Positions 1 to 8,804 of a stretch of 20,258 bases of DNA are shown here, one piece after another (the stretch's first letter is position 1; every line of letters begins with the position of its first letter). A model generated the notes under the pieces. The model was not told where the DNA came from. It was given only the letters and a program-made list of their open reading frames with translations, and did no database searches. The stretch is from positions 1-20,258 of IMG/VR virus record IMGVR_UViG_3300025012_000319. The stretch is one strand, 5' to 3'. The DNA comes from a virus. Position numbers and translations under genes: made by a program.

Positions 1-1900
1 CCCGAGAAATGCCATCTATGGCCTCCTGTGTGATATTTGATTCACGCGCCGCTATTGCCTGGCGGATTACCGACTCGAACGGCTTCAACTCAGGGCGGGC
101 GGCGAACCGCTCGTCAAGAACACCGGAGTAAGCCGCTATTTGTTCCGGGGTCGCCTGATCGATTCGCTCGACTATCCCCTTGACCTCGGCAACTATCTTC
201 GGGTCCGCGTTGCTGCGCTGGATGTCCCCTGTCTCCGGGTCAATAGTTTCTTGAGGCCCAACGGCGGCCGGCTCCTGCTTCTTGGCTTTCTTCGCTGGAG
301 CTGCTGCCCGTGGCGGATGTGGCGCGTATTCATCATACTGCTGCCGCTCAACCTCGCCCTCAAACTGCCGCTGGGTCGGCTCCTGCTTCCCGGTCTGGTT
401 TGCCTCGCGCCGGTAAATGGTGGATTGCACATTCTGGACGATGGAATCAACGAGGTCCGCCGTCTGGTCCTGCACCCGCTCGATACCGGAAAACGCCTTG
501 CGCTGCTGAAGCTCTGTTTCCCTGCCCGTCCGCTTTTCCTGGCGCTCAAGAATCTTCATGGCCCGGGCAACCTTCACCGGGTCGGCGTGCAGCTTCGGGT
601 CATTGATTACCTTGCCGGCCCATTCCTCATCTTCGCCGCGGCGCAGGATATAATCATCAATCTGCTTGGTGTACCGGCCGGCGGCCTGCAGCCGTTCCAG
701 GTCGGTGTCCGCCGGGTTGTGCCGCTTGATCAGCTCGAAGAACTTTTCATCCGCTTCGGATACCCGGTTGGCCGCGTCAAGTTTACCGGTCGCCTGCTCC
801 AGAATATTGTCATCGAGGTTGAACCGTTCTCCGGTCTGGACCGCATTGAGCGCATGGAACTTCCAGGCTTCGGCAAATTTCTGATCGGGTATCTCTGAAT
901 AGATACGCCCAACAGCTTTCATTCTCCTGTTATTATCAAAAGTCCCGTCAGGATTGAGGGCGTTCAAGTCCTCCTTGACCTTCCTGCGCTCATTGGCCGA
1001 ATAGGCATTTGCGGCAAGGCCAAAGGTGAGGGTCATTACCGCAACGGGTATGGCCGTTTCAGCCGCCGCCTCAAGCCATGACATCTTCTCCCCTACGCCG
1101 GTCCTCGCATCAATATCGGACTGAAATTTTCCCTGCGCTGTTTCCGTCGCCCACTCCATCGGGAACTGCTTCAGTGCGATATTCTTTGCAACCTCTTTCG
1201 AGGAAAGGCTCAATAGCTGGCGTAATGCCGTCTTGGTCAGTCCGCCGGCCGCCGGCCCGATTCCTGTAGCCTTGCCAATCCCGGCAGTCAAGCCGACGAT
1301 TATATCGCTGACAAGCTCGCCGCCGGACTCGATAGCGGCATAATCCCTTGCGGCAACATGCTTTTCTTCTTCGCTAAGTGCAGTGTTCTGGTCAAGTTCT
1401 GCTTTCTTTTCGTGGTAAGTCCCGCCGAAAAATGTAAGGCCAAGTGCGCTCAGGCCAGCCGCACCCGCAACATAAGGACCGGCCAATGCCCCGACCGCCG
1501 CCGCCCCCAGCGGCACCGCAGATGGGAGCAGCGACCGTACACCGCTCATTACGCCCTTGCGGAAAAAGCTGTCTGTCCCCTGCGCCTCGCCCTGGTCTGG
1601 CTTCAGAATATCGTGCTTCCCCGGTACTTCCTCTGCCCAATCATATAGCTTTTGGCCTGTGTCAACCCCGGCTTCAGCAAGCCCACCACCGACCTTCCGA
1701 ACAGCGTCAACACCGCTACGCGCCAGGCTGCTGCCTAAATCGCCACCCCACCCGCGATTATAGGCGACAGGCTGAGGCCCGGACGGTTCCGCTACCGATG
1801 GTTCCGCCTCATCAGGTGCAGACGCGCCAAGCTCAGAAAAGATATCCCCCTCTTCTTCGCCAGGAGACGTTACACCAAGTTCATCGAATATGCTGGGCAT
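1..1900 (-). CDS. N-terminal part of a very large (>633 aa) internal/polyvalent phage protein (partial)
   Basis: The frame opens at ATG (1898-1900), preceded by AAGGA seven bases upstream, and stays open to the left edge: 633 codons without a stop, so the gene continues outside. The N-terminus repeats a short motif, SIFDELG (residues 3-9) and DIFSELG (19-25). There are three hydrophobic stretches at about 122-159 (Ala/Gly/Leu-rich), 193-220 and 279-300, then a long charged helical region with a Pro/Ala/Lys linker near residue 540. The phrase FPMEWATETAQGKFQSDI lies between hydrophobic segments. Proteins of this type in podoviruses are packaged with DNA and injected, sometimes with enzyme domains further along, but none is visible here. 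The ejection role is inferred. Confidence 0.78.
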   Translation of the reverse strand, partial: MPSIFDELGVTSPGEEEGDIFSELGASAPDEAEPSVAEPSGPQPVAYNRGWGGDLGSSLARSGVDAVRKVGGGLAEAGVDTGQKLYDWAEEVPGKHDILKPDQGEAQGTDSFFRKGVMSGVRSLLPSAVPLGAAAVGALAGPYVAGAAGLSALGLTFFGGTYHEKKAELDQNTALSEEEKHVAARDYAAIESGGELVSDIIVGLTAGIGKATGIGPAAGGLTKTALRQLLSLSSKEVAKNIALKQFPMEWATETAQGKFQSDIDARTGVGEKMSWLEAAAETAIPVAVMTLTFGLAANAYSANERRKVKEDLNALNPDGTFDNNRRMKAVGRIYSEIPDQKFAEAWKFHALNAVQTGERFNLDDNILEQATGKLDAANRVSEADEKFFELIKRHNPADTDLERLQAAGRYTKQIDDYILRRGEDEEWAGKVINDPKLHADPVKVARAMKILERQEKRTGRETELQQRKAFSGIERVQDQTADLVDSIVQNVQSTIYRREANQTGKQEPTQRQFEGEVERQQYDEYAPHPPRAAAPAKKAKKQEPAAVGPQETIDPETGDIQRSNADPKIVAEVKGIVERIDQATPEQIAAYSGVLDERFAARPELKPFESVIRQAIAARESNITQEAIDGISR

Positions 1901-1909
1901 TGACGATCC

Positions 1910-3109
1910 TTAGAGGGAAAAGTTATTCTGCTTCAGCCATGTGTCCAACTGCTCTTGCGACTTGAATTTCCCGGAGCTTTTCAGCTTGTCCAACTGTGCT
2001 GGAGATATTTTCTTTGCCCCGGCCCCCTGCCCGACATCCTTGATCTCGCCGCGATTGCTCACAAGGACAGGTTTCTCTACCGCCGTCATATCCACGATCT
2101 CGCCGGTCGGCATCTTTTCCAGCGACCAGCTCGCCTCTTTCGGCTGCGGCACATTCCCGCTCAGCATGGCTATCTGCTGGCCGATTGCCGTCCGCTCTTC
2201 GTCGGTCTTGGCAGAAAGCATCTGTCGCTTGAGTGCGTTCAGCGGTTCGCCACCCCTGATATTATACCCTGACTCTGCAACTTTCGCCTGATTCGCTGCG
2301 ATATCGGCGCCCGTCCTCGCACCTTCCAGCCCAAGCCGTGCCTGATCAGTGACATTCCCAAGGTCAACCTGCCTGGCGTCTGTTTGCGCCTTGAGGGTAT
2401 AGGCGTCCGTCTCCTGCTGCTTTCTGGCCATGATGTCTGCAATTCTGGCATCCCTTGACATCGCTGCCGACCGTGCGCCCTTATCGCTGTAAAGCGCCTT
2501 GTAATCCTTCGCCGGGGCTGCAGCAGTCGTTGCGGCAGGGCTCGGGTTCCGCCTGTCAGCAAATAACTTGTCACTATATGCCTTCAAACGTGCCTTCTGA
2601 TCGTCATAGGCGGAAGTCCTGCCACTGGCTTGAGCCCCTGACGATTCAGGGATACCGGACGTAACTGGTCCACTTTTGTCCGGTAATCCTGACATGTCAA
2701 CCGCACTGAACGAGCCGCCATCTTTATTCAGTCCGAATCCACCAGGGCGAGAATAACCGTCCCGTGCGCCCTCAACCGGGAATACTTCGCCGGTCCCCTC
2801 GTTTTTCATGAATCCCTGGCTGCCGGCAGGTGCGGAGCCGAAGAACCGTTTCCGCACCTGTTGCCCGAAATCAGTACTGTGAGATGGCAAAAGCTGATTT
2901 GTGGCGCCAGGCCGCGGAGCCGCCGCAACCGGTGCAGACGTTCGCGGTGGCGGAACGGCAACCGGCTTTTCAACTGGAGCGGTAGCAAGCCGTGCGCGAG
3001 TGGCCAGCGGGTCTTGTGGCTGCGTATTGGTCATCGCCTGCTTGTCCCATTCCTTGAGTTTATCCCGAACAGGGTCAATCCAAGTCCGGCCACTGTATTT
3101 ATCTGCCAT
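1910..3109 (-). CDS. Hypothetical low-complexity/helical protein (399 aa), putative internal virion protein
   Basis: The start MADKYSGRTWIDPV follows AGGGGG. Residues 27-75 are Pro/Ala/Thr-rich and probably disordered. Residues 90-170 are Gly/Ser-rich, with FMKNEGTGEVFPVEGARDG. From about 175 to 330 it becomes helical and Ala/Gln/Lys-rich (YDDQKARLKAYSDKLFADR, MARKQQETDAYTLKAQ). The final ~45 residues (KISPAQLDKLKSSGKFKSQ, then EQLDTWLKQNNF) form a compact helical end. No enzyme motif is seen. Its position before a giant protein with hydrophobic segments suggests that the two act together inside the virion, as ejection proteins often do; this is inference. Confidence 0.72.
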   Translation of the reverse strand: MADKYSGRTWIDPVRDKLKEWDKQAMTNTQPQDPLATRARLATAPVEKPVAVPPPRTSAPVAAAPRPGATNQLLPSHSTDFGQQVRKRFFGSAPAGSQGFMKNEGTGEVFPVEGARDGYSRPGGFGLNKDGGSFSAVDMSGLPDKSGPVTSGIPESSGAQASGRTSAYDDQKARLKAYSDKLFADRRNPSPAATTAAAPAKDYKALYSDKGARSAAMSRDARIADIMARKQQETDAYTLKAQTDARQVDLGNVTDQARLGLEGARTGADIAANQAKVAESGYNIRGGEPLNALKRQMLSAKTDEERTAIGQQIAMLSGNVPQPKEASWSLEKMPTGEIVDMTAVEKPVLVSNRGEIKDVGQGAGAKKISPAQLDKLKSSGKFKSQEQLDTWLKQNNFSL

Positions 3110-3112
3110 TAT

Positions 3113-3346
3113 CTACCCCCTGTCAGGTGTTTCGTCATAAGTATGATGTTCTTGCAACGGCTTGCCATAGCCATCTTGATAACCGCCCCAATACGAAAAG
3201 CTTGACTGGGCGCCTCCGGTCCGGCTGCCTCGCCGCTCGTCTTCTGCTGCGATTCTGTTGCCGGCCTCCAGGTGCCGCCTTGCAAGCAAATCAACGAGCA
3301 CCATCTTGTCCACCAACTCGCCAGTCGCTATCTCTATTCCTGCCAT
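3113..3346 (-). CDS. Small hypothetical protein (77 aa)
   Basis: This gene fits between two larger genes, with AGAGGG four bases before ATG and a stop three bases before the next start. The N-terminal half is a probable helix (GELVDKMVLVDLLARRHLEAGNR in parts). The C-terminal half is polar and Tyr/Gly-rich (SYWGGYQDGYGKPL). The family is not recognised. Its place between helical putative internal proteins suggests a minor virion component. Confidence 0.6.
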   Translation of the reverse strand: MAGIEIATGELVDKMVLVDLLARRHLEAGNRIAAEDERRGSRTGGAQSSFSYWGGYQDGYGKPLQEHHTYDETPDRG

Positions 3347-3357
3347 CGTGCCCTCTG

Positions 3358-4770
3358 TCAGGTTGCGGTTTCTTCAAAACTATGAGTCTCGGTAAGGCTG
3401 TCGCTGTGGCCCCAGGTCTCCCCCAACGATTCGGACTTGCTGGAACTGTAGCTCAGCGAGGTATGCACTGCGGTCAAGGCGGAAGCGAGCACCTGCGCCG
3501 TGATGTTGGCAATGGCCTCGGATATCTTCTCCTTGAGTCCGTTCAGGGCAACGGTCGCTTCAACCAGGGCCTTGACCTCCTCAACCTCCTTCTGCAGTTC
3601 CAGCCGGTCAGCTTCCAGCTTGGTCTTCTGTTCTTCGGTCAGGGCGGCCCACCATTTAGCCTCAGCGTCCACCGCTGAAGCGTAGCCGGTCACTTCGCCC
3701 TTGTAGCCTTCGACCAGGGCAGATATCTTTTTACCCATGAGGTCAACGAGCGCGGTATAAGCGCCCATCTCGCCGTCAAATTTCTTGACTACAACGTCGT
3801 TCTGTTTTTCGATGACCTCGACGGCCTTCAGTTTGGTTTCTACCCCAAACTTGATACCGTCCCAATGAACTTGCCACGCCCTGACTTTTTCCTGGTACTT
3901 CTGCAGGATGAATGTTGCGACGGTCTTCTTTGCCTCAAGAGCCCGATTCTCGAAGTCACTGAAGAACTGTCGTAAAATCTGCTCCATGGCCAGGGCCTTA
4001 TCAGTGAAGAACTGCGTAGCCTGGTAGGCAAGATCGGCCTGCTTGATCGTGATTTCGGCGTTCAGGTTGGTTTCCTGCTGCGCCCATTCCGCATCTGAGG
4101 AAAGAAGGATAGCGGCCTGGGCTCCGCCGGCAAACTCAAAGCCGTCCGCCCCGGTGGCGTCAAGTTTCTGCTGATAAGCCAAGGCGCGCTCTCTGCGCTG
4201 CCGTTCTCGCCCCCGGTTCCAAAGATCATCCTCAACATCGGCATCCAACCCGGTCCCGCCATTCTCCAGCACATCGTAGATTTTATTGAACAGACTGGTG
4301 AAAATAGGCGAACTGAAGGTGTCAGGCGTATAGTCAAGGTTCGGGTCCGGCTCATCCGGCTCTGTCGGCTCGGTGTAACTCAGGTCAACATCCGGGACCG
4401 GGCGGAGGTAGCCAAGAATCGGCACATCGTCCTGACTCGGCCAGTCGTCGGGGAGGGACAGCGTAGGTCGAGTTGGCAACGACCCCCGGCTTATCTCCTC
4501 AACCGGGCCGATAGTGACGCCGCGCAGCCGGTCCTGCCAGCCGTCGGGGAGAATGGCGGAGGCATATAGGGCCTGGAGAGAATTGAGCTGGGTAATGATC
4601 TGATCCTTCAGTGTAGAAGTAAGATCCCGGATAAACTGATATTTTTCTATCAGTACCGCCGCTCCAGTCGCAGGGTTTACCAGCCCGGCATCGACATCAT
4701 CAGGATGATTCGTTTCCGCCGTGGATGACACATCAACAAATTCTCCGTCCGCCTTATGGCTTCCGCTCAT
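3358..4770 (-). CDS. Long helical coiled-coil protein (470 aa), possible internal/tail protein
   Basis: This gene begins a new transcription unit with its own likely promoter; AAGAGGG lies 8 bases upstream of ATG. Residues 1-40 are acidic and polar. A Pro/Asp-rich stretch (TEPTEPDEPDPNLDYTPD) lies around residues 130-150. From about residue 180 to 430 the sequence is almost purely helical with Glu/Lys/Ala heptads (ALAYQQKLDATG, LEAKKTVATFILQKYQEKV, DRLELQKEVEEVKALVEAT). The last 30 residues are Ser/Thr/His-rich and disordered. No transmembrane helix is seen. It may be a DNA-ejection or tail assembly protein, but no family is recognised. Confidence 0.75.
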   Translation of the reverse strand: MSGSHKADGEFVDVSSTAETNHPDDVDAGLVNPATGAAVLIEKYQFIRDLTSTLKDQIITQLNSLQALYASAILPDGWQDRLRGVTIGPVEEISRGSLPTRPTLSLPDDWPSQDDVPILGYLRPVPDVDLSYTEPTEPDEPDPNLDYTPDTFSSPIFTSLFNKIYDVLENGGTGLDADVEDDLWNRGRERQRRERALAYQQKLDATGADGFEFAGGAQAAILLSSDAEWAQQETNLNAEITIKQADLAYQATQFFTDKALAMEQILRQFFSDFENRALEAKKTVATFILQKYQEKVRAWQVHWDGIKFGVETKLKAVEVIEKQNDVVVKKFDGEMGAYTALVDLMGKKISALVEGYKGEVTGYASAVDAEAKWWAALTEEQKTKLEADRLELQKEVEEVKALVEATVALNGLKEKISEAIANITAQVLASALTAVHTSLSYSSSKSESLGETWGHSDSLTETHSFEETAT

Positions 4771-4795
4771 CTCTCAGCCCTCTTTATTTTCGTTC

Positions 4796-4824
4796 ATTAT
4801 ATCACAATAACAGCGAAATACCAA
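4796..4824 (-). promoter_or_regulatory. Sigma-70-type promoter before the 470-aa gene
   Basis: On the minus strand TTGGTA (4/6 match to TTGACA) lies 17 bases from a perfect TATAAT, which also has an extended -10 TG one base upstream (TGATATAAT). The region is AT-rich against a GC-rich background. It lies in one of the few intergenic gaps (65 bases), 25 bases before the ATG at 4770. It is the best promoter candidate in the window. Confidence 0.6.
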
Positions 4825-4843
4825 ATATTTAGTTGCTAAATAT
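4825..4843 (-). other. AT-rich hairpin/palindrome upstream of a promoter
   Basis: A perfect 8-bp inverted repeat ATATTTAG/CTAAATAT surrounds a 3-base centre. It includes the stop of the 728-aa gene and ends one base before the -35 element of the promoter at 4796-4824. It could be a repressor/activator site or a weak terminator for the upstream message, but no T-run follows. The two readings cannot be separated from sequence. Confidence 0.4.
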
Positions 4844-7022
4844 ATGGAGCGAACCGTAATCCAGCCTGTGAGTGCTCAAGCCCTGTAGCCTCCTCAAGTG
4901 TTTGGATAGCATTCAGAGATACGTTGTCTCCGCGGATAAGGACGCGGATATAGTCATTATCCCCCGAAGCTGTAGAGAAAACCGCCAACTTGGGGATAGA
5001 AAAGTAAAGCATGTTCCCGTCGTCAGATTTGGCGAACTCGTTAAACATGAGGGTAATCCGTTCAAGGGGGACGCTGGAACTGCCTCCACCCATCCCCCAT
5101 GCTAAACGACGCTGGCACCATACTGCCTTTCTATACGAACCGGGGACCATCCCCCCTGCTATGCCGTTGAGTACGGTCGATTTTGCCCCTTCCGTTTTGT
5201 AGGTAGCCGGCCCATGGATAGTGTAATTGACTATGCGGCTCGGGAATACTCCTGTCCACGAGCAGGTGTCCTCGGGCTGTGTGCCGCAGACAGGGGGGTC
5301 CATAACGGGAGGATACTGCAGCGGGGAAATCGCCGGCGGCAATGGGTCGTATGCCCCCCGCCCCGAGGCGGGGGTAACAACACCGCCAGGCCCCAACGAG
5401 GAAAATTCGTATGTCCCGCCGTCAACGCCCCCTAGCGTGTCAAGGACTGTCTCGCCACCAGCATGGAAAAGGCATAGTTCGACAGTGGAAAGCACATTGA
5501 CCGTAGGCGCAGAGAGAATGTCGGTAGGGGAGAGGGAATTTACGGCCGCCGCCCTTGCGTAAACTGCCGTACCGTTGTTGATGTCCAGATAGATTAAATA
5601 TAAAAAATACTGCCTTACTGTCCCGGAAATTTCTATGGTATAGCTAAGCGGCGATGCCACGTAAATATGATCCCACGTTTTGGATATTTCGTACCCATTC
5701 TTCCCAATTGACACACCGTTTAGAAAATACTCCATCGTGGACGCGGAGGATACTGACTCTGCCCCGCTCTTCCCGTCGGTATATACTTCCCAGTCACGCT
5801 GTCTGGAATATTCAACATTTCGCTCTACCTCAAGGGTATTCGACCCGTTGGTAAGCGTGGTCCATCGAAATAAAAAAGAGCGCAGAACGTCAGATATCGT
5901 ATGATTGTACGGGTATGATGTCGTGTCCCACTGCTCGTAGTATTCATTGACGTGCTTCATCGGCACTGAATCATCTTGGTCTGCATACAAGGTTTCATTC
6001 GCCGGATTGCCCAAGCTGTAAGTGACCGCCTGCGTCACATCGTTATAGTTGGCATGATACTTGACAATCCCGACCATTTCGCGCACATAGATGTCTCCGG
6101 ACGCATCAGCGTAACCAAAAACCGGGCTTCCCGCCCAGGCCACGTTGAGCGGCGAGGCGTGCAGTTCAAATGCTGTGAGTTGCGATCCCAAGTCGTTGAG
6201 CTGGGTACTTATCGTGTCCGATGTCCCGATGGATCTTGACGGTTGAACTTTGGTTGTGATTTCCATGTCCCCGGTATAGTCATCATCTACCAGCGTGGAA
6301 TCAATCGTCATCACACGAACCCCGTAATTAAACAGCCCATCGTTGACAACATGCGTCAATTCCAGCCGGCCGCTAAAAGCGGCTCCGTTCGGAAACAAAT
6401 AAGGCCGGGCGGCAACAAGAATGTCACTGCCCAAATACGAGCCAGAATACACCATCAGATGCCTATCAGCTCCGCCGTTTAAGGTGCCTGATGCAATAAA
6501 TTGACCGAGATGTGGACTCAATACAGGGTTTACCAACTCACAATGCGTAACACCATCCACAGCAACTTCAGTAAGAAACGGCGATCCGTACCCATCTGTA
6601 CCGCTGCTGTCCGCCCCCGGATTCAGAATCATTCGCCCCATCTGCCCACAAGCCTTTTGATTCTCAACCCCTGCCGCAAACTCATGGCCGACAACCACTA
6701 CGTTCTCGGGAAGGTACTCGCCGTCATTGTTCGGTGGCGGATTGGGTGGGACCAAACAAAGTACCCTGTCATCTCGCTCAAACCCAAGCGCTGGCATATT
6801 TGATCCGAGCCCGCCGGTGTAGCAAAGTCCACAGTTGTACCGGATACTATTAGCTGCAAGATCAACCTCACCTTCAAGCCCAAGTGGCGGAGCGTCGAAG
6901 GTCACGGTCATGGAGTTATCAACGAGATTGACATTATTCACCGTGGCGACATAGCAACAGGCCCCGGTCGCCTTGCCGATAATCCCGATCCCATCTATCT
7001 TGTCGCAAAGGGTAGTATCCAT
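4836..7022 (-). CDS. Large virion-type protein of unknown function (728 aa)
   Basis: The ATG at 7020-7022 (MDTTLCDKIDG) lies one base after the previous stop; a start at 7061 would add 13 residues overlapping the upstream gene. The first ~130 residues are rich in Cys (GACCYVATV, YNCGLCYTGG, KACGQMG). The rest is long, beta-rich and Asn/Thr/Tyr-rich, and the window DWEVYTDGKSGAESVSS lies near the middle. There are Gly/Pro-rich turns at about residues 590-640 (including DPLPPAISPLQYPPVMDPP). No enzyme motif or membrane helix is visible. Such size and composition fit a tail or fibre protein. The stop codon lies inside an AT-rich hairpin next to the promoter of the following gene. Confidence 0.75.
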   Translation of the reverse strand: MDTTLCDKIDGIGIIGKATGACCYVATVNNVNLVDNSMTVTFDAPPLGLEGEVDLAANSIRYNCGLCYTGGLGSNMPALGFERDDRVLCLVPPNPPPNNDGEYLPENVVVVGHEFAAGVENQKACGQMGRMILNPGADSSGTDGYGSPFLTEVAVDGVTHCELVNPVLSPHLGQFIASGTLNGGADRHLMVYSGSYLGSDILVAARPYLFPNGAAFSGRLELTHVVNDGLFNYGVRVMTIDSTLVDDDYTGDMEITTKVQPSRSIGTSDTISTQLNDLGSQLTAFELHASPLNVAWAGSPVFGYADASGDIYVREMVGIVKYHANYNDVTQAVTYSLGNPANETLYADQDDSVPMKHVNEYYEQWDTTSYPYNHTISDVLRSFLFRWTTLTNGSNTLEVERNVEYSRQRDWEVYTDGKSGAESVSSASTMEYFLNGVSIGKNGYEISKTWDHIYVASPLSYTIEISGTVRQYFLYLIYLDINNGTAVYARAAAVNSLSPTDILSAPTVNVLSTVELCLFHAGGETVLDTLGGVDGGTYEFSSLGPGGVVTPASGRGAYDPLPPAISPLQYPPVMDPPVCGTQPEDTCSWTGVFPSRIVNYTIHGPATYKTEGAKSTVLNGIAGGMVPGSYRKAVWCQRRLAWGMGGGSSSVPLERITLMFNEFAKSDDGNMLYFSIPKLAVFSTASGDNDYIRVLIRGDNVSLNAIQTLEEATGLEHSQAGLRFAPYI

Positions 7023-7023
7023 C

Positions 7024-7605
7024 TCAACACGGCTTCTGAATGAATTTTCCGCCCAGCACATTGAAGGGCAGTATTCGCCCCCATGAGGACGTCTCCATGA
7101 CGCACCCGGCTTTCATGTTGTCCGCGTAAGTCATTGGCGAGTCAGGCACCCAAAGCACATAGACCAGATCCCCATCACGATACCGCGTGAAGTCCACCGG
7201 CTGGCAGCCGGTCAGCTCGATGTATCGCGTTTTCTTCTGGCATACGATCACGTCATAGGTCAGATGCAGGTTTGTGATATGCTCGATGCAGTCAATTTTC
7301 TCAGTGTAGGCCACAACCCCGACAGATACATGACAGCCGCACATGCACTCCTGGCACATCTTGCCCCGCTTCTCGGCGCCGCCCTTAGTCACTATCCGTA
7401 CCCTTGATAATCCGAACCCATGCCATGCTTCGATGATTACCTTGCCGTCGGTCCAATGGTCGGAGAGCTGCTTCAACTTCTGGAACTGCATGTTTCGCTC
7501 CAGGTTGTGCAGCATGGTCATGGCCCGGCCGATGTACTTTGAACCGACTGCGAAATCTCCTTCAATATCTTTTCTGGTCGGGATCTTGCGGTAATCGACC
7601 GCCAT
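7024..7605 (-). CDS. Cysteine-rich hypothetical structural protein (193 aa)
   Basis: The start chosen is the ATG overlapping the previous stop (TAATG), giving MAVDYRKIPTRKDIEGDF; a GTG two codons earlier is possible. The protein has a helical N-terminal third (HNLERNMQFQKLKQLSDHW). A dense Cys cluster follows, CQECMCGCH at about residue 84, with more cysteines later and one at the C-terminus (KPC). The cluster could bind a metal or form disulphides. It precedes a large protein that is also Cys-rich at its N-terminus. I recognise no family. Confidence 0.7.
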   Translation of the reverse strand: MAVDYRKIPTRKDIEGDFAVGSKYIGRAMTMLHNLERNMQFQKLKQLSDHWTDGKVIIEAWHGFGLSRVRIVTKGGAEKRGKMCQECMCGCHVSVGVVAYTEKIDCIEHITNLHLTYDVIVCQKKTRYIELTGCQPVDFTRYRDGDLVYVLWVPDSPMTYADNMKAGCVMETSSWGRILPFNVLGGKFIQKPC

Positions 7606-8804
7606 TAGCACACCTGGCCGCGCACATGCGCAAGCACTCCTGAGCAGGAATCGCCGCCGTCAGCGACAACGCCTGATTCCATAAAGAAGCCCAACTCGCC
7701 TTCAACCGCCATCTGCGGCCGTGAATACATAGTAATGCCGGACTCCATGAAGAAGCAGAGTTCGCCAACGGCCCGGGCCGAAATATCCGCCTCCATCTCA
7801 ATGCCGCTGGTCATGCTCAAACCAAGCTGGCCGCCGGCATTCATGGCAATATGGCTCGCCATCTGAATCCCGGACTCCATCTCGAAGCCCAAATCTCCTT
7901 GGACGACAGCGGCATTGCTCGCCGTCATCTGGATGCCGGATTCCATGGAGAACCCGAGATCGCCTTGAATCGTGTTGTTCAGGATGCTGATACCAGACTC
8001 AGCGTAAAACCCGAGATCGCCGCGGACCGCCATGTAAATGTGGCTGGCCATGGTGATTCCAGACTCCGTGGAAAATCCCCAATCGCCCTGGGCCTGCATC
8101 GGAATGGAATCGTCACCGGTGGCGGCGACGGTCACGTTGTTGAGAATTACCCCACCGCCCCATGACCCTTCGCCTTCAGCCTCTACGGGCGCAAGTGTCG
8201 CGCCACCGCCCCATGAGCCTTCCGCCGCCGCCTCAACACTGCCAGCAGTTACGCCACCGGTTCCGCCACCATCGCCAGCAGCAGATACCGCACCGAGCGA
8301 TACGCCGCCGACTCCACCATCTCCACCATATTCCACATGGCTAATTGCAAGGTCTGTTCCGCCCCAGTTATCGACTATCCGGAGGACGAAGTAGCGATAG
8401 GCGGTTGAGTCATCAAGGGCGAAAGTCTCGAACTCTTCTACGTCAGCAGCGGTGTGCTGTGTAAATGTGACAGGGTCTGCCGAGACAAGAGTTAAATCAG
8501 TCGTATCCGCGTAGGTGGTATTTGCAAAGGCTGTCGCTGAATTGGTCCCGTAAACTCGAACTGTTTTTGCACCGTCATCAGTCCATGCCCCGTGAACATG
8601 CCCGTTACTGATTTTCAGCTCATTTATTTTGCTGGCAACGCCAATATCGTAATTGAACTTCTGACTCCCGGTTATTCCGCTGTCTGCATACCACCTATCC
8701 GTCAAGACCTTTGTCGGATCAACGCCCTCGATTTCGCCTGAAAAAGATGACGTATATTTGACGTAAGTGCTTGTAAAAGCAGGTGCGTAATGCGGAGTAG
8801 CCAT
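7605..8804 (-). CDS. Fibre-like protein: discoidin-like domain plus 22-residue repeats
   Basis: The ATG follows the previous TAA directly. The product is 399 residues. Residues 1-160 look like a discoidin (F5/8 type C) galactose-binding domain, with RWYADSG near the start of the fold, FNYDIGVASKINELKI, and a closing VLRIVDNWGG then AISHVEYGG. Such domains often bind glycans. Residues 160-230 are a Gly/Ala-rich linker with two EGSWGGG motifs. Residues 240-380 contain seven repeats. The C-terminus has three Cys in the last 35 residues. This architecture suggests a tail or head fibre contacting the host surface. The binding target is unknown. Confidence 0.7.
   Translation of the reverse strand: MATPHYAPAFTSTYVKYTSSFSGEIEGVDPTKVLTDRWYADSGITGSQKFNYDIGVASKINELKISNGHVHGAWTDDGAKTVRVYGTNSATAFANTTYADTTDLTLVSADPVTFTQHTAADVEEFETFALDDSTAYRYFVLRIVDNWGGTDLAISHVEYGGDGGVGGVSLGAVSAAGDGGGTGGVTAGSVEAAAEGSWGGGATLAPVEAEGEGSWGGGVILNNVTVAATGDDSIPMQAQGDWGFSTESGITMASHIYMAVRGDLGFYAESGISILNNTIQGDLGFSMESGIQMTASNAAVVQGDLGFEMESGIQMASHIAMNAGGQLGLSMTSGIEMEADISARAVGELCFFMESGITMYSRPQMAVEGELGFFMESGVVADGGDSCSGVLAHVRGQVC
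7665..8087 (-). repeat. Seven in-frame protein repeats, period about 22 residues
   Basis: Units begin at residues 240, 262, 281, 303, 325, 347 and 369 of the fibre-like protein, with consensus G[DE]LGF.MESGI followed by a variable segment. The second unit is 19 residues long; the others are 22. The repeats are protein-level: DNA copies differ throughout, so unequal recombination is not recent. The pattern fits a repetitive beta-solenoid or trimeric fibre shaft. Confidence 0.8.

Noticed and set aside
140-898. Plus-strand 252-codon open frame
   Set aside because: It is antisense to the minus-strand frame that is open from 1900 to the edge and has a ribosome site. The plus frame is Leu/Arg/Pro-rich and low in plausibility, as expected of a shadow in GC-rich DNA.
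7665-8087. DNA tandem repeat or CRISPR-like array
   Set aside because: The repetition is only at protein level, in frame within a gene; DNA units are diverged and there are no spacers.
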